Positions 1 through 11,200 of a DNA stretch of 64,000 bases are shown piece by piece. Positions within the stretch are counted from its first letter, which is position 1, and each line of letters opens with the position of its first letter. The translations under genes and the position numbers were made by a program. Below the pieces are notes generated by a model. It had not been told where the DNA came from and did no database searches. It was given only the letters and a program-made list of their open reading frames with translations. Source of the DNA: Salinimicrobium profundisediminis (GTDB lineage: Bacteria; Bacteroidota; Bacteroidia; Flavobacteriales; Flavobacteriaceae); assembly GCF_026241755.1 (NCBI RefSeq), contig NZ_JAPJDA010000012.1, positions 11,695-75,694 on the forward strand, written 5' to 3'.

Positions 1-1900
1 GCCTCATCATCTGTAACAGTAATCTCGACAGCTCCTGAAGCCTTTAGTCCTGCTGCATCGGTGACGGTGTAATTAATGGTGGTTTTTCCAATGCTGAAGG
101 TTTTAGTCCCTATCTGACCTGTTCCGTTTCCTGAAGTAACACCGCTCATGGTCCAGCTCAAAATTTCCCCCGAACAGTTATCGCTAAAACTCACATTAGG
201 AATAGCGATAGATGCGGTACACTTTCCTGTATCTGTACTCTCAAAAATGTCATTTCCGAGGGTGATTTTTGGCGCTTCATTATCGGTAACCGTAATGTCG
301 ACAGCTCCTGAAGCCGTTAATCCCGCTGCGTCGGTGACGGTGTAACTAATGGTGGTTTTTCCAATGCTGAAGGTTTTGGTGCCCACCTGACCTGTTCCAT
401 TTCCTGAAGTAACACCGCTCATGGTCCAGCTCAAGGTTTCTCCTGAACAGTTGTCGCTAAAACTCACATTAGGAATAGCAATGGAAGCGGTACACTGGCC
501 TGTGTCTGTACTCTCAAAAATGTCATTTCCAAGGGTTATTTTTGGCGCTTCATTATCAGTAACCGTAATGTCGACAGCTCCTGAAGCCGTTAATCCGGCT
601 GCATCGGTGACGGTGTAATTAATGGTAGTTTTCCCAATACTGAAGGTTTTAGTTCCTACCTGACCTGTTCCATTTCCTGAAGTAACGCCGGTCATGGTCC
701 AGCTCAAGGTTTCCCCTGAACAGTTATCGCTAAAACTCACATTTGGAATAGCGATGGAAGCCGTACACTGCCCTGAATCTGTACTCTCAAAAATGTCATT
801 TCCGAGGGTTATTTCTGGAGACTCATCATCTGTAACAGTAATCTCGACAGCTCCTGAAGCGGTTAATCCTGCTGTATCAGTGACGGTGTAATTAATGGTA
901 GTTTTTCCAATGTTGAAGGTTTTGGTGCCTACCTGACCTGTTCCATTTCCTGAAGTCACTCCGGTCATGGTCCAGCTCAAGGTTTCCCCTGAACAGTTGT
1001 CGCTAAAACTCACATTTGGAATAGCGATGGATGCAGTACATTTTTCTGTATCTGTACTCTCAAAAATGTCATTTCCAAGGGTGATTTTTGGAGCTTCATT
1101 ATCTGTAATCGTAATGTCGACAGATCCTGAAGCCTTTAATCCTGCTGCATCGGTGACGGTGTAATTAATGGTAGTTTTTCCAATATTGAAGGTTTTGGTA
1201 CCCACCTGACCCGTTCCGTTTCCTGAAGTAACACCGCTCATGGTCCAGCTCAAGTTTTCCCCCGAACAGTTGTCGCTAAAACTTACATTCGGAATAGGGA
1301 TAGATGCGGTACACTTTCCTGTATCTGTACTCTCAAAAATGTCATTTCCGAGGGTTATTTTTGGCGCCTCATCATCTGTAACCGTAATGTCGACAGATCC
1401 TGAAGCCTTTAATCCTGCTGCATCGGTGACGGTGTAATTAATGGTAGTTTTTCCAATGCTGAAAGTTTTAGTGCCTACCTGACCTGTTCCGTTTCCTGAA
1501 GTCACTCCGGTCATTGTCCAGCTCAAGGTTTCCCCCGAACAGTTGTCGCTAAAACTCACATTCGGAATAGCGATGGAAGCGGTACACTTTCCGTTGTCTG
1601 TGTTCTTGGAAATATTGCTTCCCACATTTATTTCTGGCGCTTCTTCGTCCTTAATGGTAACCGTCATAGAATCCTGATCTGTAGAAGAATTATCGCCGAT
1701 AGAAGTGAAAACAATAGTAGTTACCCCTTTTTCAAAAGTATGTGTGCCTACCTGTCCTGTACCGGAATCGCTTGTTGCACCACTCATGGACCAGGTAAGA
1801 CTGTTCCCGGTAAAAGATGCTTCCGGAATATTTATGGATGCTGAACATTTGCCGGAATCGGTCCTCTTTTGAACATCAGCTGGAGCTGTGACCGTGGCAT
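1..1900. repeat. Tandem 273-bp repeats inside the HYR-type gene
   Basis: The anchor ATGGTCCAGCTCAA recurs at 148, 421, 694, 967 and 1240. It recurs slightly changed at 1513 and as a diverged form at 1786. The spacing is 273 bases (91 codons) every time, with no indels. Neighbouring units differ by only a few substitutions; the unit nearest the N-terminus is the most diverged. The array continues past the left edge. Confidence 0.95.
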
Positions 1901-2093
1901 TTTCAGTATTATCATTGAAGCCAAGGGCAAAAATTCCTTTAGGCGATTCATACCAGGGAGCGGTATAATTTTCAGATGGTTGAGGGTAACTAAAGGATTT
2001 AAGATCTGGGCTCGACCAGAAGGCACCCAATACAGGGGAGCCGACTAGTAAAAATAGTATCCATATCTTAACAGGAGTAAAATATTTCTCCAT
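1..2093 (-). CDS. Secreted HYR-repeat protein, 3' end outside the window
   Basis: The frame is open from an ATG at 2093 down to base 1, so about 697 residues are visible and the C-terminus is missing. Residues 1-23 (MEKYFTPVKIWILFLLVGSP...) form a likely signal peptide. After a short unique segment come repeats of about 91 residues with features such as DDEAP, GKCTASI, SDNCSG, TGQVGTKTFSIG and TDAAG, which resemble HYR (hyalin-repeat, Ig-like) domains. Such proteins are usually long extracellular adhesins, and in this phylum they often end in a T9SS or gliding-type sorting domain. That end cannot be seen here. It lies just downstream of, and in the same direction as, the giant gene at 2239-12915, so a shared role at the cell surface is inferred. 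Confidence 0.85.
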   Translation of the reverse strand, partial: MEKYFTPVKIWILFLLVGSPVLGAFWSSPDLKSFSYPQPSENYTAPWYESPKGIFALGFNDNTENATVTAPADVQKRTDSGKCSASINIPEASFTGNSLTWSMSGATSDSGTGQVGTHTFEKGVTTIVFTSIGDNSSTDQDSMTVTIKDEEAPEINVGSNISKNTDNGKCTASIAIPNVSFSDNCSGETLSWTMTGVTSGNGTGQVGTKTFSIGKTTINYTVTDAAGLKASGSVDITVTDDEAPKITLGNDIFESTDTGKCTASIPIPNVSFSDNCSGENLSWTMSGVTSGNGTGQVGTKTFNIGKTTINYTVTDAAGLKASGSVDITITDNEAPKITLGNDIFESTDTEKCTASIAIPNVSFSDNCSGETLSWTMTGVTSGNGTGQVGTKTFNIGKTTINYTVTDTAGLTASGAVEITVTDDESPEITLGNDIFESTDSGQCTASIAIPNVSFSDNCSGETLSWTMTGVTSGNGTGQVGTKTFSIGKTTINYTVTDAAGLTASGAVDITVTDNEAPKITLGNDIFESTDTGQCTASIAIPNVSFSDNCSGETLSWTMSGVTSGNGTGQVGTKTFSIGKTTISYTVTDAAGLTASGAVDITVTDNEAPKITLGNDIFESTDTGKCTASIAIPNVSFSDNCSGEILSWTMSGVTSGNGTGQIGTKTFSIGKTTINYTVTDAAGLKASGAVEITVTDDE

Positions 2094-2238
2094 ACCAAAC
2101 CATTAGAAATCAGGTGGTAAAAGTAGGAAAAAAAACAAAGCCTTAAATTTTTACTTTATTTTAATAGATTAAAGGCTCCAAACTTGGCTAAAGTGCATAA
2201 AGCTAAGAAAATTTTAGTAAGTATTCTTTAAAGTCGAT

Positions 2239-5200
2239 TTACTCCAGAATTACTTTTTTGGTAATGATTCCCTGTGCTGTATGCAGCTTCAGAATATATA
2301 CTCCAGCACTAAAGCGTTCTACAGGTAGCTCTTCTTTTATTGTTAACGGGATATTGTAATAGACGTGAACCTGCTGTCCTGTAAGGTTGTTCAGATAGAT
2401 TCTATTGACCTTTATCAGTTCGGGATTTTTAATTAAAATGATTCTGTCTTCATTCAGGTACTGGACTTTGAAAGGCCCATCGTCTACAACAACCGGATCT
2501 TCGGGTTCTACTACAGGTGTTTCATCATCTTTAAAGACCAGTTTAAAACGATCTGTAAAGACACCTTCTTCAACTTCTATAGTATATGGTTCGTTTTTTA
2601 AATTATGAATTGTGCCTGTGATGCTGTCTTTCAGGAATATTTCCTGATCTTCTGCAATGTTACCCAATCTATCTATGCTAATCTTTACAACTCCTTGTTC
2701 TTTTATCTTCACCCCCAGCTGAAGTTCCCGCTCCACATTAAAATCTTCTACTCCCTGTATCACAAATTCGTTATTGTTAAAGTACCAGTACATATCTTCA
2801 ACATTATTTTCAATAAGAGGGGCGTCATAACCCAAATCGAAGTTATCGGTAGCATTGGGATCGGCAGTGACTAAAATTTGTCGGTGATATCCTTTTGGAG
2901 ATTTAAATTTCAGCCAAATACGCTGTTGTTCTGCCTTTGAGGTATTTGTACCCTCAATTCCAGAAATTTCTTTCTTTTCCTGGGAGTGAAAAACTGATTT
3001 TTTAGCATCATTTTCAGTAATAAATAGTCTTTGATTATTCCTGAAAGTAACCTGTCCGCCATGGATAGTTATATTTGAAATATTTACAATTTCAGGATCT
3101 AAGCGGGTATTGACAAAAAAGCCCTGGCCTACCGGAATGAACTGCTGCGGAATGCGCCCGCCTTCATCTTCAGTAGCATTAATCCGGTCATCTATAGCCA
3201 CAGCAATTACACCGCCTGAGAGATTATAGGTAGCATAGCCGCCAATATATTCTTCGAGATAATGAGTTTTATTGGCAAAATGGGACCAGAAATATATGGT
3301 TCCGTTAAAGACGTTGGAAGTATTTCGGCCATTGATGACGTCTCGCATATTGTCTAGAATAAATTCATCGGCATCAATAGCAGAGGGATATGGATTCCCT
3401 AAAAGATAATTTTCTCCTGTGCCCGTGGCATTCATAGTTTCCATTAAAATGGTACCGTTGTTTGGGAGCCCTCTAAAGGTATAGTTTTGTGGGTCGAGTA
3501 TAGCTGCACTACCAGAGGTACCTTTCATACTGTAGCCTTCCCCCACTTGCAAAGCTCCTGTACTTCCAATATGTTCCCACCTAAAGTAATTATTTGCCGT
3601 ACCATGAAACTTGTGAAGCCAGTAAGCACTCACTTTGCGCGGGTTTGTAAAACCTGCATCGGCGTGATTGTAGGCGTTGCCAAAATTGATCTTAGCGGGG
3701 GTGGGGGTTGTGCCATCCATCATAACTGTTCCTACAGAATAATCGGCGTTAAGGCTTCTGGGACTTACAGGGGAAGACCAGTAATTGTAATTATAGCTGC
3801 TGGCAGTTCCTTGTTGGTCTCTATCCAGGAAACCTGTTATTTCCCGGTTTATACCCGAAGTCTGATCTACGATACTTCCATCAGGTTGAATAAGTTGTGA
3901 TTCTCCATTGAGGTCAATAATACCATCAAGCAGGAGGTAATGGGAGATAAAAAGTCTATTTCCACTTCCACCGCTCGTCCATCCTGTGGGATTCGCTCCT
4001 TCCATATCAAGTACATTACTTTCAGATAATAAGCCCAGGACTGTAATATTCCGATTACCGGAAGTGATATGATGAGAAGTTTTTACTATGTTCCAATCAA
4101 TAGTACCTGTATGCGGAGGGTCCCAAACTTCAGGGCGCAACCAGGTATCATCTGTTCCCCAAATTCCATCTTTACCAGAATAATAGGGAAGGGGTGCAGT
4201 ATTCTCCTGATTCGTTTCCATATTGACTAACCTTCCCGGAGATGCTGTTGCAGCACGATCTGGGGTTAACCCATCAAGAGGCATATCTTCTGGTAAGAAA
4301 ATAACTGGACTAGTGGGTAAAGGTTCGGGTGTTGCTGAGATCAGCCTGTAGTATCCTGCCAGGTCTGAATAATTCAGTCCGCCGGGTACATTCATAGGAA
4401 TTTGTTCTCCCATTTGAGTGCCATTCGCAATAAGACGCTGATTCATCATAAATCTAATCTGTTCAACTGTCAGCGCTTTTTTCCATAATCTAACTTCCTC
4501 TATCCAGCCCGAGAAAAAATTGGTAGCCTGGCCATTAATCAAATCGGCGCCTATTATAGTTTGAGAACCATTTCCATTGCCTAGACTGAGGTTTGTTTTT
4601 TCAATTCCGTCTATATATAATTTTCCATTGGAAACTGCGATATGATACCATCTTGAATTTGGGGTGACAATGCCTGGAGTAGTGATGTGCATATTAGGAC
4701 CTGAGATAATAGTTCCTCCGGCGATTTTCGGCCTTATCCAGGCTTCAAAACTTACAACTTCATTGTAGGGATCATCAATGAGTATGTGGTCGTCTTCCCC
4801 ATCAAAGTCTAAAGCAATACAGCCCTTAATAATTACCTCTACTGAATTGACTTGAGGAGCACAGGTTTCCGGATTTTCATAAAGGTTTCCATTTTCATCC
4901 TTTTCTGTAGGTTCAAGGATCCAGGAAACATTATAAGTACCCGTAGTTGTGGTATGAAGAAGTGCATTGGGATCATTTTCGGCAGCAATATTATCATTTG
5001 GATTGGAGTCTACTAAAGTAGCACCTACCGCATCAATTGACCACTTGCCTATATAACCATCGGGTGTCGGGTAAGTTATTACAGGTTCATTTTTCCCATT
5101 TAGTACGGAAGCAGAAAGTTGGGCTTCAAAATTTCCGCAGCTACCATATTCCGCTGAGACAGAAGTAGTGTATTTGTCAAAAACAAACACCTCTATGGTT

Positions 5201-8200
5201 TCGGAATTTTCGGCTACTTCACAGGCATTACCGGTAGAATCAAAAACTAATTTTGTCTTTACTTCAAAAACATTAAGACCAATTTGTTTTGGGGCATATT
5301 GAACAGAATTTGTGGTTCCAATGGTGATAACCTGTTGAGGATCTGTATAGTCGTTCCATTCAATAGTAACATTTCGAGGGCCTTCAGGTAATTTTATACC
5401 ATCTACAGCCCAAAGATCTCCGTTCCTCGCTCCATCAAACGCGAACTTTAGTCTCAGATTATTTTTACCTAGATAGTTCCCAAGGTCTAACAACATTTTG
5501 TTCTTAGGGCGGGATTGGGGAGTGCCGGTTCCAAAGCTGCTGTAATTACCACTGGAGGCACTACCACTCATGGTAAATAGAACTGCCTGATATGTATTTC
5601 CTCCATCTTCGGAAATTTCTACAGTTATTGTGGCTCCGGGTGTTAGGTTGTAGGCCTGATCGAAAGTTACAATCGCTTGATCCATTGAGCCTATACTGAA
5701 AATGTTCGTTTCCATGGTAGCATTATGAGCCCCTGAGACCAGTGCAAAACCTTTATTTCCATCTTCAATTCCCGAATCCCACCTCATAGGACTCATTGAG
5801 TATGGACTCGTATTATAATTTGCTGTGTTAAAATTATGTGGAGTAGCTCTTGACCAAAAATCCTGGTTGGTATTGTTGGCGTTGGTTTCGAAGTTCATAT
5901 CTTTTCCGTCGAGTCTAAAACGCCATCCTTTATTTTTAAGTCCTGCATTATCAAAATTCCCGTTTTCAACTGTGGGAACGGTGTTGGTATAACCCGTTTC
6001 TGAACTTAAGGTTACCGTATCTCCCAAACAGACAACACTTTCACTTACTGTTACGGGGCTGGGAGTTATATCTGTCGGAATAACACTCAGAATTGCAGTT
6101 TGGGAGAAAACATTAGGGCTACAGGCCCCACTACCTATTTCTACCCTAAACACTGTTGTTTCAGGTAGGTTTAAACCCTGTATTGTAGAGGCAGATAACA
6201 CATTGCCGGTAAAATTTCCTTCTTCTCCCGGAATTGTAATCCAGGAAGCACCGTTAATACTATATTTCCATGCCAGGATGTTTCCTGTATGACCTGATAG
6301 GGTAATGGGTAAATATCCAGAAGTCGCCCCCTGGCATATCATGAAGATCCTGCCGTTGTTATTAGTATTAACAAGATCTTCAAAAGCTAATTTCCCGCCA
6401 ACTGGTAATGGATCAATATTTATTTCCACAGTACTGCTTACGTCTTCGCAAACTCCTTTCCCTTCAATAATATAAGTAATTTCGTGCGTACCGGTAATGT
6501 TATCTGTATCAGTCCAGGTAATTGCACCAGTAGTAGCGTTAATGCGACTTCCCAAAGTGGGGCTGGAAAAAGTTCCCCCGGTTTCAAAACCATTCACTAC
6601 CGAGGCGCTTTTTGTGGAGATGCAAAAGGAAGTACTGCTGTATTCAAACCAGGCATCGGATTTTTTTTCGATATTAATTGAAAAAGAACCTTCTACCACA
6701 TCACACCCATCGGCGTCAACATTCACCGTGTTCGTAATGACGTAACTTCCGGCATCACTGTTCATTATATCAATATTTCCCGTTGTTGTGTCCAGAGCAA
6801 GGATAGCTCCTTCGGGAGTTGCTGTATAAGTAAAACTACCCGTAACTGCACCATCTTCCAGAATTGGGGCAATTGTTTGTTCCACTTCAGAAGCTGAGCA
6901 AAATTCTGTTGTAGAGTAGGAGAAATTGGGATTTGGTTTTTGATTAATTGTAATAGATGCAGCATGAGTTACTATAGCACAACCCTGGGTAGAATAATCT
7001 ACAGTATTAATAATTTCATAGGTGCCGGGTGCACTGGCGGCCACATCAATTTCTCCCGTAGCTGCATTTGCAAATACAAGGTCTTCAGTAGAAGAGCTAA
7101 AAGTGCCGGCCACTCCTTCATTTAGAAAACTGGGAGTAATATTTTCTGAATCACTACAAAATGGATTCTCCCCATAAGTAAAATCGGCTACAGGTTTTTC
7201 TCCTATGGTTACTTTGAAGATCTTTTCGGCAACTGTACAACCTGCTTCCTGGGAAGTTATAGTGTAGGTATAAGTTATTGTAAACTCTCCCGGGCTAGTG
7301 CCATTTGGAGTTATGTCTCCGGTAGTAGGGCCGATCGCTAAAGCAGTGTTATCTACTGAAAATATTCCGGTACCGTTAGTAAGGTTGTTTCCGGCAATAT
7401 GTGGGGTATAGGTGGCAATGTCTGTTTCACAAAATTCGGTGGAAACAGCACTGTTGTCGCTGGGATGATAGCTGAATTCAGTTATGACTGGTTGAGGTAT
7501 TATTGTTAGACTTCTAATATCTACAGCATCTTCACATACCTGAACACCTCCAACTTCGAATTTAGCAGTTAAAGTAAATATAAGGGTATTACCAAAGTCT
7601 GCTGCCACAGGAGCATAAGTTGCTCCATTTAAATCTGTTGCATTTAAGATTTGTCCTGCTCCATTAGTGGTCCAGGCGAGAGAGCTGTAATTTGCGGCAG
7701 TAGTTCCTGTACCAATGTCAATACTCGTTGAAGTGCTACAAACTTCTATATCTTCTCCCGCTTCAACTTCAGGAGGTGAATAAACAGTTACTGTGGCCGG
7801 ATTAGAAATAATTTGCGAACAACTTCCTTCAGGACTGCTAATTATTACATCATAAATATCAGAATCTTCCAGAGCTAAATTTTTAATGATCAAATTTGCG
7901 GTTGTTGTGCCCGAGTATTTTGAACCATCGAAGATTGGTATCCCATTTTTTCTCCAAACATAGTCATAGATGTTTCCGGTAGCGACAACACCAATTTCAA
8001 CAGCATTTTCTCCCAGGCAGACAGGAAGGGTAGGTTCAGGTTGACTGGTGATAGTGATAGTTTGATTTACTCTGAGTTCGACTTGTTTCGTGGACTGCAC
8101 ATTGGAGCAGGGAGCTGTCCCTTTTACCAGAACAGTATAAAATCCGGCATCAGAAGCATCGGCCTGGGCGATATTTAAGGTGGGGGAATTGGTTCCAACA

Positions 8201-11200
8201 GGATTTCCATCTTTTGTCCATTCATAAGTCAGACCGGTTCCTGTTGCTTCTATGGAAAATTCAACCGGGAAACCTGCACAAGCTTCTATTGGTGTCGAAT
8301 CGTCAAGATCTGTTATGATCTCTACCGGTTCATTTACGGTTACCGCACCTGAAACATCACTGGTCACTTCAGGTGTACATGCTCCACCTACAATTACGTA
8401 ATAGTATATAGTTCCCGGAGTACTGGTTTCAGGAAGGAAAGTGGCGGCAGTAGCTCCATTTATTGCAGTACCTCCGGTATTTAAATTCGTTGAATTACTG
8501 TACCATTGGTAAGTCAGATCTTCTCCTGTAGCTGTAATCGACAATTCTGCGGCAGGATCCTCAAGGCATAAGATTTGCTCAGTGGCAGAAGGCTGAGCAG
8601 TGATATTGGGTGGAGAGTTTACAGTTACCGCTCCTGAAACACTACTTGTCACTTCAGGAGTACAGGTTCCGCTAACGATAGTATAGTAATATAAAGTTCC
8701 TGGAGTACTGGTTTCGGGAAGGAAAGTGGCGGCAGTAGCTCCATTTATTGCATTACCTCCGGTATTTGAATTCGTTGAATTACTGTACCATTGGTAAGTT
8801 AGTTCTTCTCCGGTAGTAGTTACAGACAATTCTGTAGCAGTATCGTTCAAGCATAAAGTTTGTTCAGTTGTAGAAGGCTGAGTAGTGATAGTGGGTGGAG
8901 AGTTTACAGTTACCTCTCCAGAAATATCACTGGTCACTGCAGGAGTGCATGCTCCCCCAACAATTACATAATAATACAATGTGCCTGGAGTACTGGTTTC
9001 CGGAGAAAAAGTAGCGGCAGTAGCTCCATTTATTGCATTACCTCCGGTATTTGAATTAGTTGAATTACTGTACCATTGATAGGTTAGATCTTCTCCGGTA
9101 GCTGTTACCGATAATTCAGTGGCAGTATCGTTCACACATAAAATCTGTTCATTGGTTGAAGGTTGAGCAGTAATATTGGGTGAGGAGTTAACAGTTACTG
9201 CTCCAGAAAAATTACTTGTCACTTCAGGAGTACAGGATCCACCGATAATTACATAATAATATAAAGTCCCTGGAGTACTGGTTACCGGAGTATAAGTAGC
9301 GGCATTAGCCCCACTTATTGCAGTACCTCCGGCATTTGAATTAGTTGAATTGTTGTACCATTGATAGGTTAGGTCTTCTCCGGTAGCTGTGACAGATAAT
9401 TCTGTGGCAGTATCATTCAGACACAAAGCTTGATCAGTTGTAGAAGGCTGTGCAGTGATTGCGGGAGATGTATGAACATTTACCGCGCCGGATACTCCGC
9501 TGGCCACCGGGGGAGTACATGTTCCACTGACGATTACATAATAATACCGAATTCCTGCTGTTGTTGCTACTGGTGTATAAGTAGCAGAAGTAGCTCCATT
9601 AATTGCAGTACCTCCGGTATTGGCATTAGTTGTATTGCTGTACCACTGATATGTCAATCCGGCGCCGGTAGCCGTAACTGATAATGGGGTTGCAGTACCA
9701 TTAAGACATACGACTTGTTCACTGGTTGACGGCTGAGCTGTAATTGCAGGTGGAGCGTTCACGGTTATCGGCCCTGACACGTTGCTGGTCACTGGCGGAG
9801 TACATGTTCCGCTGACAACTACATAATAATATGTGGTTCCCTGAGCAGTAGTTAACGGAGTATAAGTAGCAGATGTAGCTCCATTGATTGCAGTACCTCC
9901 GGTAATAGAATTGGTGGTATTGGTATACCATTGATATGTTAACCCGGCTCCACTAGCTGTAACTGATAAGGGAGAAGCAGCAGCATTAAGACATAGGACT
10001 TGTGGAGTCGTCGAAAGTTGAGTAGTGATTGCAGGTGGTGCGTTCACAGTTAGAATCATTTTGTCAGATAGTTGAGCGCAATTAAAATTCCCTGTCGTTT
10101 TTGTACTTGTGAGAGTTAGGGTAATAGAGCCTGTAAAATCCTTTGAAGGAGAAAAAGTAGGATTTTTGGCTTTTATGTTGCTAAAAGAACCACTTCCAGC
10201 AGGACTTACAGTCCAGGTTGGGGCATTTTGACCACCACTATTTATATAGCCACTATAATCTGAATCAGTTATACTATAACTTCCATTCATACAAATGGAA
10301 GTATCCGCGCCTGCATAGACGGAGGCAGCCTTTTCAATAGTGACCGGCAAAGTTTTAGAACTACTTCCACAAGCATTTCGCGCAGTTGCAATTAAATTAT
10401 ATATTCCTGCATTTAAATTACTGTTGTTTATGGTAATAGAGTTTGTTCCGGCTCCAGCAGTAATCGTCCAACCCGTTGGTAATGTCCAGTTATAGCTGGT
10501 GACATTTGGATCTGAGGCCACGGTATAAACCAGACCTGTATTTGGAGGACAAAGTAGAGTAGTATTAACAGGGCCACCTTGTGTTGGAGCAGGACTAAAC
10601 ACGGGAGCCGCAGGAGGTGTAAAACCTTTCATACTAATAACATTACTAGTAGTGGTCACAGGTGATCCACAGATAGCATTTGAAGTCATTACCACTGAGA
10701 TTTGAGAACCAGCAGCTAAGGAATTTGCTGTAAATGTAGGACTGTTAGGACCTACATTGGTTGTGCCGTTTTTCCATTGGTAGGATGGGTTTGTTCCCGG
10801 GTTAATCGGGGTGGCGGTAAAGGTTACCGGAGTTGAGCCCGAGGCTGTTGTAGTACAAATATCATTTGAAGTTGATGAGATGGTGACAGAAGGTACGAGA
10901 GTCGGGTTTACCGTCACAGTAATTGTGTAAGGTTCTCCAGCACAACTTCCTGTAGTAGCCGTAGGGATAACCATATACTCTACTGTACCTGCTGTTGTAC
11001 TGCTGGGATTGCTTAAAGGTTGATTTATTGTGGTTCCATTTCCCGCACCTGCACCTGTAATACCTCCTGTAATGGTTCCGACGGTCCATGAAAATGAACT
11101 TGCGGTAGAAGCAGCCAATGAAATATTAGGTCCGTAGCCACTGCATACTGTTGTCTTGTTTGCAGTAGTTACTAAAGGTTTCGGGTTTACTGTTACTTTA

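Noticed and set aside
148-1437. Five plus-strand 65-residue open frames spaced by 273 bp
   Set aside because: They mirror the minus-strand HYR repeats and have no start context of their own. The minus frame has a signal peptide and domain logic.
1-1900. CRISPR-like array
   Set aside because: Units are 273 bp with no spacers and are fully coding; no cas genes are present in the window.
3487-3900. 137-residue plus-strand open frame inside the giant adhesin gene
   Set aside because: It is a shadow of the minus-strand gene, with no domain and no neighbour context.
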